Origin: Pseudomonas sp. PA27(2017)
Lineage (GTDB): Bacteria; Pseudomonadota; Gammaproteobacteria; Pseudomonadales; Pseudomonadaceae
Length of the DNA stretch: 64,000 bases
Direction of reading: 5' to 3'
Assembly (NCBI RefSeq): GCF_001945445.1
Contig: NZ_MSXW01000061.1
Coordinates: 565,346 to 629,345, forward strand
Position numbers and translations under genes: made by a program. The first letter of the stretch is position 1, and the number at the start of each line of letters is the position of its first letter. Below are positions 24,983-33,459 of this stretch, piece by piece. The notes beneath the pieces are model-generated. The model saw only the letters and a list, made by a program, of their open reading frames with translations, searched no databases and was not told the origin of the DNA.

Positions 24983-25624
24983 ATGAACCAGCCCCTGTCA
25001 ACGCGCTTCTCCGACGACGGCGTGATGTACCCGCGTGGTGCCCAGCGTGACGCCGTGATCGCCGAGCTGACCCAGGTCATCGAGCGGGTTCCCGAGCAGA
25101 TGGAGTTCACCAACACCAGGCGCTACTGGGTGCTCGGCCCGGTGCTGACCCTGGGCGCGCTGGGCATCCTGTGGAGCGGCTTCAGTTTCGGCAAGACCGG
25201 CCTGGTGATTTGCGGTGGCTTCATGACGCTGTTTTTCATGTTGCTCACTTGGCAGCACCGCAACGCCGGCCGCGAGGTGTTCATGCGCCTGACCCGCCGC
25301 GAGCTGCATCACACCGCGCTCAGTGGCCCCGTGGACCTGACCAAGGTGGTCGACGTATTCGTCAAGGACGAAGGCTTGCTGACCCTGCAGAAACTGACCC
25401 TGAGTGACACCGCCTCGCTGCCGACCCACCGCCCGGTGTCGGTGCTGTTCGGCAACCAGGCGATGGCGCTGAAAAAGCCTCAGCCCCATGTGCGCATCAA
25501 TTCCGCCGGCGTGGCCACTGGCGGCAGCAAGCTCGATATCGATGACCTGCACGCCCTGCTGACCGCCTACGTGCAGGCCGCCCTGGCCCAGCAACAGCTC
25601 GATGCCCTGAAACAGCATGGATGA
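24983..25624 (+). CDS. Hypothetical two-span membrane protein, paralogue of next gene
   Basis: A 213-residue protein with a hydrophobic hairpin at about residues 45-85 (YWVLGPVLTLGALGILWSG, TGLVICGGFMTLFFMLL) and a cytoplasmic beta-rich C-terminal part that ends LDIDDLHALLTAYVQAALAQQQLDAL. AGGA precedes ATG 24983. It overlaps the next gene by 8 bp, and that gene has the same plan and a matching tail, so the two look like an ancient duplication and may form a heteromer. No function is known to me. Confidence 0.7.
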   Translation: MNQPLSTRFSDDGVMYPRGAQRDAVIAELTQVIERVPEQMEFTNTRRYWVLGPVLTLGALGILWSGFSFGKTGLVICGGFMTLFFMLLTWQHRNAGREVFMRLTRRELHHTALSGPVDLTKVVDVFVKDEGLLTLQKLTLSDTASLPTHRPVSVLFGNQAMALKKPQPHVRINSAGVATGGSKLDIDDLHALLTAYVQAALAQQQLDALKQHG

Positions 25625-26285
25625 TGCCAGCCGCGCGGCGCTGCTCAGCGAGCTGCAGGCCCAGGCCGACGGCCCGCAGCAGCGTCACGAAATCCACGAG
25701 CGTGCCTCCGGGCAGGCACTGTGCAGCGCTCTGGGGGCCGCGCTACTGCTGTTCATCGGCGGCTGGCTGGTCAGCCTTCCGAGCATCATCCACATGCGTT
25801 CGGCGCAGTGGCTGTGCTGGGTGCCCGGCGCCTTGCTGCTGGCGGCTGGCCTGGCGCTGTTGGCCTGCGCCGAGGCGTTCAGCCGCCGTAATGGCCGCCG
25901 AGCCATGCTGCTGACCGCCGACGGCGTGCAATTTGCCAGCGCCCGTGAGGCAACGCCCTGGGACTGCTTCGATGCCTTCGAGATCGAGCAGCGTCACCTG
26001 AGCACGGCGTTGGTGTTCTCGGTGATGGCCGGTCAGCGCGTGCAGGGGCTCACGGCGCCAGGCTTCAAATCGCTGGCCGCGCCGGATGCACGCTCGGTCG
26101 CCGCGGGCATGCGCCTGCGGCTGTGGCTTTTCAACCCGATGCTCGACGGCCGCCGTCTGGATATCGAGGCGCTGACCGACCTGCTCTATGCGTACCTGCA
26201 AGCCGCCCAGGCGCGGCGTACCCTGGGCAAGCTGTTCCCAGAGATTCAGCGCTTCTCGGCGGTGCGCCACAGCACTGGCCAGTAG
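25617..26285 (+). CDS. Hypothetical two-span membrane protein, paralogue of previous gene
   Basis: A 222-residue protein with spans at about 35-55 (LGAALLLFIGGWLVSLPS) and 65-85 (LLLAAGLALLACAEAF). The soluble part ends RLDIEALTDLLYAYLQAAQARRTL, which parallels the tail of the upstream protein (LDIDDLHALLTAYVQAALAQQQL). Its ATG overlaps the upstream stop by 8 bp, implying translational coupling. Its last 40 bp overlap the 3' end of the convergent DUF1176 gene, an unusual tail-to-tail coding overlap. Confidence 0.7.
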   Translation: MDDASRAALLSELQAQADGPQQRHEIHERASGQALCSALGAALLLFIGGWLVSLPSIIHMRSAQWLCWVPGALLLAAGLALLACAEAFSRRNGRRAMLLTADGVQFASAREATPWDCFDAFEIEQRHLSTALVFSVMAGQRVQGLTAPGFKSLAAPDARSVAAGMRLRLWLFNPMLDGRRLDIEALTDLLYAYLQAAQARRTLGKLFPEIQRFSAVRHSTGQ

Positions 26286-27298
26286 GTCGAATCCAGGCCG
26301 AGGCAGGTGCCCAGCATGCTGGCGTGGAGCGGCACGAAGCCCTGGCCGTCGTAGCGCCAGCGCTGGGTAAAGCCGCAGCCACCCATGCCCATGGCCAGCG
26401 TGAAGCTGCTCAGCTCACCGCTGGCCGGGTCGAATTCGACGCTGCCATTGGGTGGTAGATCCTCGAAGACGGGTATCTCGGCGATGCGCGCTTTGCGCGC
26501 CTGCTGGGGCTGATCGAGCGGTGCCTGATACAGGCTGTAGGCGCAGTTGTAGGCGCCGCAGCCGGTCTTGAGGATGACCAGCGCCTCGCGGTCACTGAGC
26601 GCGAAGGCCTGGCCCTCGGGCAGTTCATCCTCATACATGTCCGGCTGCCAGTCATTGCGCATCGTCTCGCGCACCGCGTCCAGCAGGCGCTTGCTCTGCG
26701 CCTCGCTCAGCGCTTCGGGCACTTGCCAGGTTGGTGCAAGGGGCGCGGCCGGGGCGGGCGGTACGCTGTTTGCCGGGTTGCTGCCTTTGCGCAGCAGCGC
26801 CGTGGTGGTGGACAGGCGACCCTGCACCGAATCCATCAACAGCAAGGCGGCGCTCATACCGCTGAGCGAGGTCACCGCCTCGCCTTGCTCGGTCGGCAAC
26901 ACCAGGCGCTGGCCATTGCGCAGCTCGGCGATCAGCGCCTGGGCGTCGCTGCCCTCGACGCTGTAAACCTCCGGCACCGAACCCTCGGTCAGCTTGCCCG
27001 GCTGCAGCTTCACCTTCAGCGGCTTGCCATCGAGCAGCGGCTGGCCGCTGGCCTTGTTGTAGCTGAACAGGCCGACATGCAGCGCACCTTCGGGGCCGGC
27101 TTCACGGTTCACGCTCAGGCTCCAGGTGGGCAGCGTCTGTACGTCTTCTTCGGTGGCGTTGGACAGCGCCGTGCACTGGCGTGTGTTGTCACAGGCTACC
27201 AGCCAGTCCTTTAGGTTGCTGTAGAGCGGCACCTGCTCGGCGGCGCCGGCGCTACCGGCAGCCAGGGCGACGAGCAGGGCGAGGGAGCGACGAATCAT
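26246..27298 (-). CDS. DUF1176 periplasmic protein
   Basis: A 350-residue exported protein with signal peptide MIRRSLALLVALAAGSAGA. The mature part follows the DUF1176 pattern: LYSNLKDWLVACDNTRQCTALS, VQGRLSTTTALLRKGSNP, KTGCGAYNCAYSLYQ, MGGCGFTQRWRYDGQGF and LGLDSTYWPVLWRT. Several paired cysteines suggest disulfides. The start ATG 27298 opens the signal peptide; an upstream Met would add a non-signal leader. The family role is unknown. The 3' end overlaps the convergent membrane-protein gene by 40 bp. Confidence 0.82.
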   Translation of the reverse strand: MIRRSLALLVALAAGSAGAAEQVPLYSNLKDWLVACDNTRQCTALSNATEEDVQTLPTWSLSVNREAGPEGALHVGLFSYNKASGQPLLDGKPLKVKLQPGKLTEGSVPEVYSVEGSDAQALIAELRNGQRLVLPTEQGEAVTSLSGMSAALLLMDSVQGRLSTTTALLRKGSNPANSVPPAPAAPLAPTWQVPEALSEAQSKRLLDAVRETMRNDWQPDMYEDELPEGQAFALSDREALVILKTGCGAYNCAYSLYQAPLDQPQQARKARIAEIPVFEDLPPNGSVEFDPASGELSSFTLAMGMGGCGFTQRWRYDGQGFVPLHASMLGTCLGLDSTYWPVLWRTAEKR

Positions 27299-27406
27299 GG
27301 GCGAACCTGCGCAGGGAAAAGTGCCATTAGGGCAGGTTTGGTGGGCGGCGCCTAGCGGCTGGCTGCCGCGCACAACAGACGGGACGTGCCGCACATTTTC
27401 GGGCTC

Positions 27407-27548
27407 AGAACCTGTTCAAAGTCTGCTGCGCGTCGGCACTGCGGCGTTAAAAACAGGCTCGGACTGCTCATTTACAGCTCGTAAACTCCGCGTCCTCGCC
27501 TGTTTTCGCCTTGCATTGCTCTAGCTCGCGAGACTTTGAACAGGTTCT
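27407..27548. repeat. 142-bp element with perfect 18-bp terminal inverted repeats
   Basis: AGAACCTGTTCAAAGTCT (27407-27424) and AGACTTTGAACAGGTTCT (27531-27548) are perfect inverted copies. Inside, AAAACAGGC pairs with GCCTGTTTT and GGAC with GTCC, so the whole element can fold into one long hairpin. It has no coding capacity, which makes it MITE-like. Its right end reaches exactly into the stop codon of the mocR gene (stop at 27548-27550 on the reverse strand), so it forms the end or 3' UTR of that gene. Confidence 0.8.
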
Positions 27549-28957
27549 CAGAACGAGGCGATGATTCGCCCCAGGGTCTGCATTGCCTGTTCGCTCTGGG
27601 CGGTCCACGGGTGGCCGTGATTGAGCCGCGCGCAATGGCCGAAACCGCGAGTGGCCGAGAAGATCGGCCCTGGCGCCAGGCTGATGCCCTGGGCCAGCGC
27701 CAGGCGAAACAACTGCAGGGCGTCGACCCGCTCGGCGAACTCGAACCACAGGAAGTAGCCGCCGCTTGGCCTCGTTACTCGCGTGTCTGCCGGGAAGTGC
27801 CGGGCGGCCGAGGCGAGCATCGAGCCCTGCTGGCTTTCCAGCTGGTGGCGCAGCTTGCGCAGGTGGCGGTCGTAGCCGCCGTGCTGCAGGTAATCGGCCA
27901 GCGCCGCCTGGGCGGGCACCGACGGTGAAATGGTGGTCATCAGCTTGAGCCGGGCGATGCGCTGGGCATGGCGCCCGCCCGCCACCCAGCCGACCCGGTA
28001 CCCCGGCGCCAGGCATTTGGAAAACGAGCCGCAGTGCATCACCAGGCCCTCGCGGTCGAAGCTCTTCACCGGTTTCGGCGGCTGCGTGCCGTAGTGCAGT
28101 TCGGCGTACACGTCGTCTTCGATCAACGGCACTTGATGGCGCTGCAGCAGTTCGTAGAGCGCGGCCTTCTTGGTGTCGCTCATACTCGCGCCGAGCGGGT
28201 TCTGCAGGCTGCTCATGAACCAGCAGGCCTTGATCGGCAAGCGCTGCAGGCTGTCGGCCAGGCTGTCCAGGTCGATGCCTTCACGCGGATGCACGGGAAT
28301 TTCTACCGCCTTGAGCTTGAGCCGCTCCAGCACCTGCAGGGTGGCGTAGAACGCCGGGCTTTCGATGGCCACCAGGTCGCCCGGTTCGGTTACCGACTGC
28401 AGGCAAAGGTTGAGCGCTTCCATGGCGCCGTTGGTGATCACCAGCTCTTCGAGCGGCAGGCGTACGCCGCTGAGCATATAGCGCAGGGCGATCTGCCGGC
28501 GCAGGTCCGGGTTGCCCTCGGTCATGTCGGCGATCACCGCGCGGCTCGGCATGTCGCGCACGCTCTGCGCCATGGAGCGGGCCAGGCGTGGCAGCGGAAA
28601 CAGCTCGGGGCTGGGGAACGCCGAGCCGAACGGCACGGTGTGCGGATCCTTCAGCGAGCCGAGTACCGAGAACACCAGTTCACTGACGTCCACCTCGGTG
28701 GCCTGGGCGGCGCCCGCGCGCAACTGCGGCTCGTGCAGCGGCCGCTTGGCATGCTCGCGCACGAAGTAACCGGAGCGTGCACGGGCCTGGATCAGCCCGC
28801 GGTCTTCGAGCAGGTAATAGGCCTGGAAAACGGTCGAGGCACTGACGCCATAGGTGCGGCTGGCGTGGCGCACCGAAGGCACCTTTTCACCAGGCGCCAA
28901 CAGACCCGAGCGGATCAGGGTGGCGATTTCGTCGGCGAGTTTCTCGTAGCGTTTCAT
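27548..28957 (-). CDS. MocR-type regulator (GntR HTH + aminotransferase fold)
   Basis: A 469-residue fusion. Residues 1-75 form a GntR winged helix (YEKLADEIATLIRSGLLAPGEKVPSVRHAS). Residues 100-469 form a fold-type I PLP domain with the cofactor lysine K314 in GSFSKCLAPGYRVGW and upstream DDVYAELHYG. MocR proteins sense PLP-linked metabolites and bind direct repeats in divergent promoters. ATG 28957 was chosen over 28987 because the HTH starts at residue 1. It is divergent from cysI, with three ATATCAGAT copies between them, so control of cysI and of itself is a reasonable inference. Confidence 0.88.
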   Translation of the reverse strand: MKRYEKLADEIATLIRSGLLAPGEKVPSVRHASRTYGVSASTVFQAYYLLEDRGLIQARARSGYFVREHAKRPLHEPQLRAGAAQATEVDVSELVFSVLGSLKDPHTVPFGSAFPSPELFPLPRLARSMAQSVRDMPSRAVIADMTEGNPDLRRQIALRYMLSGVRLPLEELVITNGAMEALNLCLQSVTEPGDLVAIESPAFYATLQVLERLKLKAVEIPVHPREGIDLDSLADSLQRLPIKACWFMSSLQNPLGASMSDTKKAALYELLQRHQVPLIEDDVYAELHYGTQPPKPVKSFDREGLVMHCGSFSKCLAPGYRVGWVAGGRHAQRIARLKLMTTISPSVPAQAALADYLQHGGYDRHLRKLRHQLESQQGSMLASAARHFPADTRVTRPSGGYFLWFEFAERVDALQLFRLALAQGISLAPGPIFSATRGFGHCARLNHGHPWTAQSEQAMQTLGRIIASF

Positions 28958-29022
28958 GGCGTACCCGATGCGCAGGAAAGTAAGCATGCCACGACAGCGC
29001 GGCGCCCAAGGATGTTACAGAA

Positions 29023-29144
29023 GATATCAGATTTAAGAATTAGCGAATTTTGCATATCAGATAGAGCGCCGCTTGCCGCTTGACCTGCCGCTAAGTTGTT
29101 GAGCGAGAAACACTGCACAGAATTCTGAAATACCCATCTGATAT
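29023..29144. promoter_or_regulatory. Triple ATATCAGAT operator candidate between mocR-type gene and cysI
   Basis: ATATCAGAT occurs as direct repeats at 29024-29032 and 29054-29062, exactly 30 bp apart (about three helical turns), and once inverted (ATCTGATAT) at 29136-29144. All lie in the AT-rich 282-bp divergent spacer. The direct-repeat spacing fits the way MocR dimers contact DNA, so these are candidate sites for the adjacent regulator. Confidence 0.5.
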
Positions 29145-29239
29145 GGTTTTTTGCGATTTATCTGAGGCTGTTTTGCTTTTGCCTGCTTGCCCATAGTGGC
29201 GGCCCTGTCTGCCGCGTTCCATGGCGCAAGGGGCCTGTC

Positions 29240-30910
29240 ATGTATCACTACGACGAGTACGACCACGCGCTGGTGCGCGAGCGGGTCGCGCAGTTTCGCG
29301 ACCAGGTGCAGCGACGCCTGAGCGGCGAGCTGAGCGAGGAGGAGTTCCTGCCGCTGCGTTTGCAGAACGGCCTGTACCTGCAGAAGCATGCCTACATGCT
29401 GCGTGTGGCGATTCCCTACGGCACCCTGTCGGCCCGCCAGCTGCGCACCCTGGCGTCCATCGCCCGTGACTACGACCGCGATTACGGCCACTTCACCACG
29501 CGCCAGAACATCCAGTTCAACTGGATCGAGCTGGAGCAGGTGCCGGATATTCTCGAGCGCCTGGCCGAGGTCGAGATGCACGCCATCCAGACTTCGGGCA
29601 ACTGCGTGCGCAACATCACCACCGAAGCCTTCGCGGGCGTGGCGGCCGATGAGTTGTTCGACCCGCGGCCGCTGGCCGAGATCCTCCGGCAGTGGTCGAC
29701 GGTAAATCCGGAATTCCTGTTTCTGCCGCGCAAATTCAAGATCGCCCTGTGCGCCGCCAGAGAGGACCGCGCCGCGGTACCGATGCACGACGTCGGCCTG
29801 TATCTGTACCGCGATGCCGCCGGTGAGCTGCTGGCGCGGGTGATGGTCGGCGGCGGCCTGGGACGTACACCGATCCTCAGCCAGGTGATTCGCGATGGCC
29901 TGCCGTGGCGCCATTTGCTGTCTTACGTCGAAGCGATTCTGCGGGTCTATAACCGCCATGGCCGGCGTGACAACAAGTACAAGGCGCGCATCAAGATTCT
30001 GGTCAAGGCACTGGGCATCGAGGCCTTCGCCAGGGAAGTCGAGGCCGAGTGGCAGCACATCAAGGACGGCCCCGCCGAGCTCACCGACGCCGAATACCAG
30101 CGTGTCGCCGCCACCTTCGCGCCGCCGGTCTACGCGGCGCTGTCGGACACCGATCTGGATCTCGGCACCGCCCTTGCCGGCGATGCCGCCTTCGCCCGCT
30201 GGGTGTCGCGCAACGTGCAGCCTCACAAGGTGCCGGGCTACGCCAGCGTGGTGCTGTCGACCAAACCAGGTGCCAGCCTGCCGCCGGGCGACGTGACCTC
30301 GGCACAGATGGACGCCGTCGCCGAGCTGGCCGAGCGTTACGGCTTCGGTGAAATTCGCGTGGCCCATGAACAGAACCTGGTGCTGCCCGACGTACGCAAG
30401 GCCGACCTGCACGGGCTCTGGCAGCGGGCGCTGGAGATCGGTCTGGGCAGCGCCAATATCGGCCTGCTCACCGACGTGATCGCCTGCCCCGGCGGCGATT
30501 ACTGCGCCCTGGCCAACGCCAAGTCGATCCCCATCGCCCAGGCCATCCAGCAACGTTTCGAGGATGCCGAGGCGCTGCACGCCTTGGGCGACATCAGCCT
30601 GAATATCTCCGGCTGCATGAATGCCTGCGGCCACCACCACATTGGCAACATCGGCATTCTCGGCGTCGACAAGAACGGCAGCGAGTGGTACCAGGTGACC
30701 ATCGGCGGCGCCCAGGGCAAGGCCAGCGCACTGGGCAAGGTGATCGGCCCCTCGTTCAGCGCCGCCGAGGTGCCGGACGTCATCGAGCGCCTGGTCGAGA
30801 CCTTCGACGAGCAGCGCCAGGGTAACGAACGGTTCATCGACACCGTGCAGCGCGTTGGCATCGAGCCCTTCAAGGCGCAGGTGTATCGCCAGGCGGAGGC
30901 GCCGGCATGA
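29240..30910 (+). CDS. cysI: Sulfite/nitrite reductase hemoprotein (CysI type)
   Basis: A 556-residue siroheme [4Fe-4S] reductase of sulfur assimilation, reducing sulfite to sulfide. Two ferredoxin-like half domains (GHFTTRQNIQFNWIEL and YGFGEIRVAHEQNLVLPDV) flank the siroheme domains. Cluster and siroheme ligands are C416-x5-C422 (CPGGDYC) and C459-x3-C463 (CMNAC). It starts at ATG 29240 after AAGGGG. It overlaps the DUF934 gene by 4 bp, the standard Pseudomonas pairing. Its family also includes ferredoxin-dependent enzymes; a flavoprotein partner (cysJ) is not present. Confidence 0.92.
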   Translation: MYHYDEYDHALVRERVAQFRDQVQRRLSGELSEEEFLPLRLQNGLYLQKHAYMLRVAIPYGTLSARQLRTLASIARDYDRDYGHFTTRQNIQFNWIELEQVPDILERLAEVEMHAIQTSGNCVRNITTEAFAGVAADELFDPRPLAEILRQWSTVNPEFLFLPRKFKIALCAAREDRAAVPMHDVGLYLYRDAAGELLARVMVGGGLGRTPILSQVIRDGLPWRHLLSYVEAILRVYNRHGRRDNKYKARIKILVKALGIEAFAREVEAEWQHIKDGPAELTDAEYQRVAATFAPPVYAALSDTDLDLGTALAGDAAFARWVSRNVQPHKVPGYASVVLSTKPGASLPPGDVTSAQMDAVAELAERYGFGEIRVAHEQNLVLPDVRKADLHGLWQRALEIGLGSANIGLLTDVIACPGGDYCALANAKSIPIAQAIQQRFEDAEALHALGDISLNISGCMNACGHHHIGNIGILGVDKNGSEWYQVTIGGAQGKASALGKVIGPSFSAAEVPDVIERLVETFDEQRQGNERFIDTVQRVGIEPFKAQVYRQAEAPA

Positions 30911-31407
30911 ACAACCTGATCAGCCTGCGCGACGGCGCGCCACGCATCGTCACCGACGACCCTTGGGTGCTATCCCGTGATGGCGAGACCACGGAGCAGC
31001 AGCCCTTGATTCTGCCGTTGGCGCGCTGGAGCGAGCGGCAGGAGGCTGGCGCGCAAACCCGCTGCGACGGCCTGCTGCTGAGCCCCGACGACGAGCCCCT
31101 GGATTTGCAGCCCTGGCTCGCCGTGTTGCCCCTGATCGCCATCGACTTCCCCAGCTTTCGCGACGGCCGCGGCTACAGCCAGGCCTACCTGCTGCGCACT
31201 CGCCTGGGCTGGCGCGGAGAACTGCGCGCGGTCGGCGACGTGCTGCGCGACCAGCTCGCCCACATGCGCCAGTGCGGCTTCGACAGCTTCGCAGTGCGCG
31301 AGGACAAGCCCGTGCACGATGCCCTCAAGGGCCTGGCCGGCATGAGCGTGCAGTACGGCCGTTCGGTCATCGAGCCGCGGCCGCTGTTCCGTCGCCGATC
31401 CCTCTGA
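30907..31407 (+). CDS. DUF934 protein, CysI partner
   Basis: A 166-residue protein of the DUF934 family (PLARWSERQ, IAIDFPSFRDGRGYSQAYLLRTRLGWRGELRAVGDVLRDQLAHMRQCGFDSF). It almost always follows cysI in Pseudomonas and related bacteria and is thought to help sulfite reduction, but its exact role is not established. It starts in the ATGA overlap with cysI. The following cyoB gene is 52 bp downstream. Confidence 0.88.
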   Translation: MNNLISLRDGAPRIVTDDPWVLSRDGETTEQQPLILPLARWSERQEAGAQTRCDGLLLSPDDEPLDLQPWLAVLPLIAIDFPSFRDGRGYSQAYLLRTRLGWRGELRAVGDVLRDQLAHMRQCGFDSFAVREDKPVHDALKGLAGMSVQYGRSVIEPRPLFRRRSL

Positions 31408-31420
31408 TTCTCACTGACCC

Positions 31421-31459
31421 AAGGAGCCCGCGCGCCGCCAGCCGGCGCCGTATCGACAC
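31421..31459 (+). promoter_or_regulatory. Displaced Shine-Dalgarno and hairpin in front of cyoB
   Basis: AAGGAG at 31421-31426 is the only good ribosome site before cyoB, but it is 33 nt from ATG 31460. Between them GCGCCG-CCAGC-CGGCGC (31432-31448) can form a 6-bp GC hairpin. No in-frame start codon lies closer to the AAGGAG. The hairpin may bring the site closer to the start or restrain translation. Confidence 0.5.
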
Positions 31460-33415
31460 ATGCTCGGAAAACTCACTCTCGACGCCATACCCCTGCACGA
31501 GCCCATCCTCGTCGTCACCATGATCCTGGTGGCGCTCGGCGGCCTGGGCCTGTTCGCCGCGCTGACCTACTTCAGGAAGTGGGGCTGGCTGTGGCGCGAA
31601 TGGCTGACCTCGGTCGACCACAAGAAAATCGGCGTGATGTACGTGATCGTCGCCCTGATCATGCTGCTGCGCGGCTTCGCCGACGCCATCATGATGCGCA
31701 CCCAGCTGGCCGTGGCCACCGGCGGCGCCGAGGGTTACCTGCCGCCCCATCACTACGACCAGATCTTCACCGCCCACGGCGTGATCATGATCTTCTTCGT
31801 CGCCACGCCCTTGGTGGTTGGGCTTATGAACATCGTCACGCCGCTGCAGATCGGCGCCCGCGACGTGGCCTTTCCGCTGCTCAACTCGCTGAGCTTCTGG
31901 CTGTTCGTCGGCGGCGTGCTGCTGACCAACATCTCGCTGTTCGTCGGCGAGTTCGCCATGACCGGTTGGGTCGCCTATCCGCCGCTGTCGGGCATCGAGT
32001 ACAGCCCGGGCGTCGGCGTCGACTACTTCATCTGGAGCCTGCAGCTCTCGGGGCTCGGCACGCTGCTCACCGGGGTCAACTTCCTGGTCACCATCCTCAA
32101 GATGCGCGCGCCGGGCATGGGCCTGTTCCAGATGCCGATCTTCACCTGGACCATCCTGTGCACCAGCGTGATCATCTGCGCGGCGTTCCCGATCCTCACC
32201 GTGGCCCTGGCGATGCTGACGCTGGACCGCTACCTGGATTTCCACCTGTTCACCAACACCGCCGGCGGCAGCCCGATGATGTACGTGAACCTGGTGTGGG
32301 CCTGGGGCCACCCCGAGGTTTACCTGTTGATACTACCGGCCTTCGGGGTGTTCTCCGAAGTCACCGCGACCTTCGCCCGCAAGCGTCTGTTCGGCTATCA
32401 CTCGATGGTCTGGGCCACCGTGGCGATCACCCTGTTGTCGTTCGTGGTGTGGCTGCACCACTTCTTCACCATGGGCTCGGGGGCGAGCGTCAACGCCTTC
32501 TTCGGCATCATGACCATGATCATCGCGGTACCCACCGGGGTGAAGATCTTCACCTGGCTGTTCACCATGTACCGTGGCCGCCTGGAGTTCACCACGCCGG
32601 TGCTGTGGACCCTGGGCTTCATCATCACCTTTTCCATCGGCGGCATGACCGGTGTGCTGCTGGCGGTGCCCGGTGCGGATTTCCTGCTGCACAACAGCCT
32701 GTTCCTGGTCGCCCACTTCCATAACGTGATCATCGGCGGCGCAGTGTTCGGCTACATGGCGGGCATCACCTACTGGTTCCCGAAAGTGTTCGGTTTCCGG
32801 CTGCACGAAGGCTGGGGCAAGGCATCGTTCTGGTTCTGGATCGTCGGTTTCTACCTGGCCTTCATGCCGCTCTACATCCTGGGCTTCATGGGCATGACCC
32901 GGCGCCTGAACACCACCACCAATCCCGAGTGGGAACCGTACCTGTACGTGGCCGTGGTTGGCGCCGTGCTGATCGGTTTGGGCATTCTGTGCACGCTGAT
33001 CCAGATCGCCGTGTCGATCATCAAGCGCAAGGAACTGGCCGACCACACCGGCGATCCGTGGGATGCTCGCACCCTGGAATGGTCGACCTCGTCGCCACCG
33101 CCGTTCTACAACTTTGCGATCACGCCGCGTGGCGACCGCGTCGACGAATTCCACGAGCAGAAGCGCGACGGCCGCCCACCCGCACCGAGCAAATTCCGCC
33201 CCATCCATATGCCGCGCAACACCGGCATAGGCCTGATCGCCTCGGCGTTCATGACCCTGATGTGCTTCGCGCTGATCTGGCACATCTGGTGGCTGGTGGG
33301 CGTGACCTTCATCGCCAGCATCGCCTGCTTCATCGTGCGCAGCTACGACGAGGACACCGACTACTACGTGCAGCCGGAGGAGATTGCGCGGATCGAGGCG
33401 GCGGGAAGGCGCTGA
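31460..33415 (+). CDS. cyoB: Cytochrome bo3-type ubiquinol oxidase subunit I, without other subunit genes
   Basis: A 651-residue heme-copper oxidase subunit I with about 14-15 membrane spans. All key residues keep E. coli CyoB numbering: R71 and D75 (quinol site), H106 and H421 (low-spin heme), H284 and Y288 (CuB and cross-linked Tyr in WGHPEVY), H333 and H334 (CuB) and H419 (high-spin heme, HFHNV). The C-terminal GDPWDARTLEWSTSSPPPFYNFA box is typical. The protein therefore looks functional, yet cyoA, cyoC, cyoD and cyoE are absent: cysI-DUF934 lies upstream and a terminator plus a TonB receptor lie downstream. Subunits II-IV must come from elsewhere or be dispensable. Confidence 0.95.
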   Translation: MLGKLTLDAIPLHEPILVVTMILVALGGLGLFAALTYFRKWGWLWREWLTSVDHKKIGVMYVIVALIMLLRGFADAIMMRTQLAVATGGAEGYLPPHHYDQIFTAHGVIMIFFVATPLVVGLMNIVTPLQIGARDVAFPLLNSLSFWLFVGGVLLTNISLFVGEFAMTGWVAYPPLSGIEYSPGVGVDYFIWSLQLSGLGTLLTGVNFLVTILKMRAPGMGLFQMPIFTWTILCTSVIICAAFPILTVALAMLTLDRYLDFHLFTNTAGGSPMMYVNLVWAWGHPEVYLLILPAFGVFSEVTATFARKRLFGYHSMVWATVAITLLSFVVWLHHFFTMGSGASVNAFFGIMTMIIAVPTGVKIFTWLFTMYRGRLEFTTPVLWTLGFIITFSIGGMTGVLLAVPGADFLLHNSLFLVAHFHNVIIGGAVFGYMAGITYWFPKVFGFRLHEGWGKASFWFWIVGFYLAFMPLYILGFMGMTRRLNTTTNPEWEPYLYVAVVGAVLIGLGILCTLIQIAVSIIKRKELADHTGDPWDARTLEWSTSSPPPFYNFAITPRGDRVDEFHEQKRDGRPPAPSKFRPIHMPRNTGIGLIASAFMTLMCFALIWHIWWLVGVTFIASIACFIVRSYDEDTDYYVQPEEIARIEAAGRR

Positions 33416-33425
33416 CGATTGACCG

Positions 33426-33459
33426 ACACCCCTTGCCTTTTTGGTAGGGGGTGTTTTTT
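33426..33459 (+). terminator. Terminator after cyoB
   Basis: ACACCCC (33426-33432) pairs with GGGGTGT (33448-33454) across a T-rich loop and is followed by a run of T residues. It starts 10 bp after the cyoB stop and closes the cysI-DUF934-cyoB unit. Confidence 0.78.

Noticed and set aside
29057..30640. 527-codon open frame antisense to cysI
   Set aside because: No recognisable motifs, overlaps a complete siroheme reductase.
31408..31459. Remnant of cyoA upstream of cyoB
   Set aside because: Only 52 bp lie between DUF934 and cyoB, and they contain a ribosome site and a hairpin, with no subunit II sequence.
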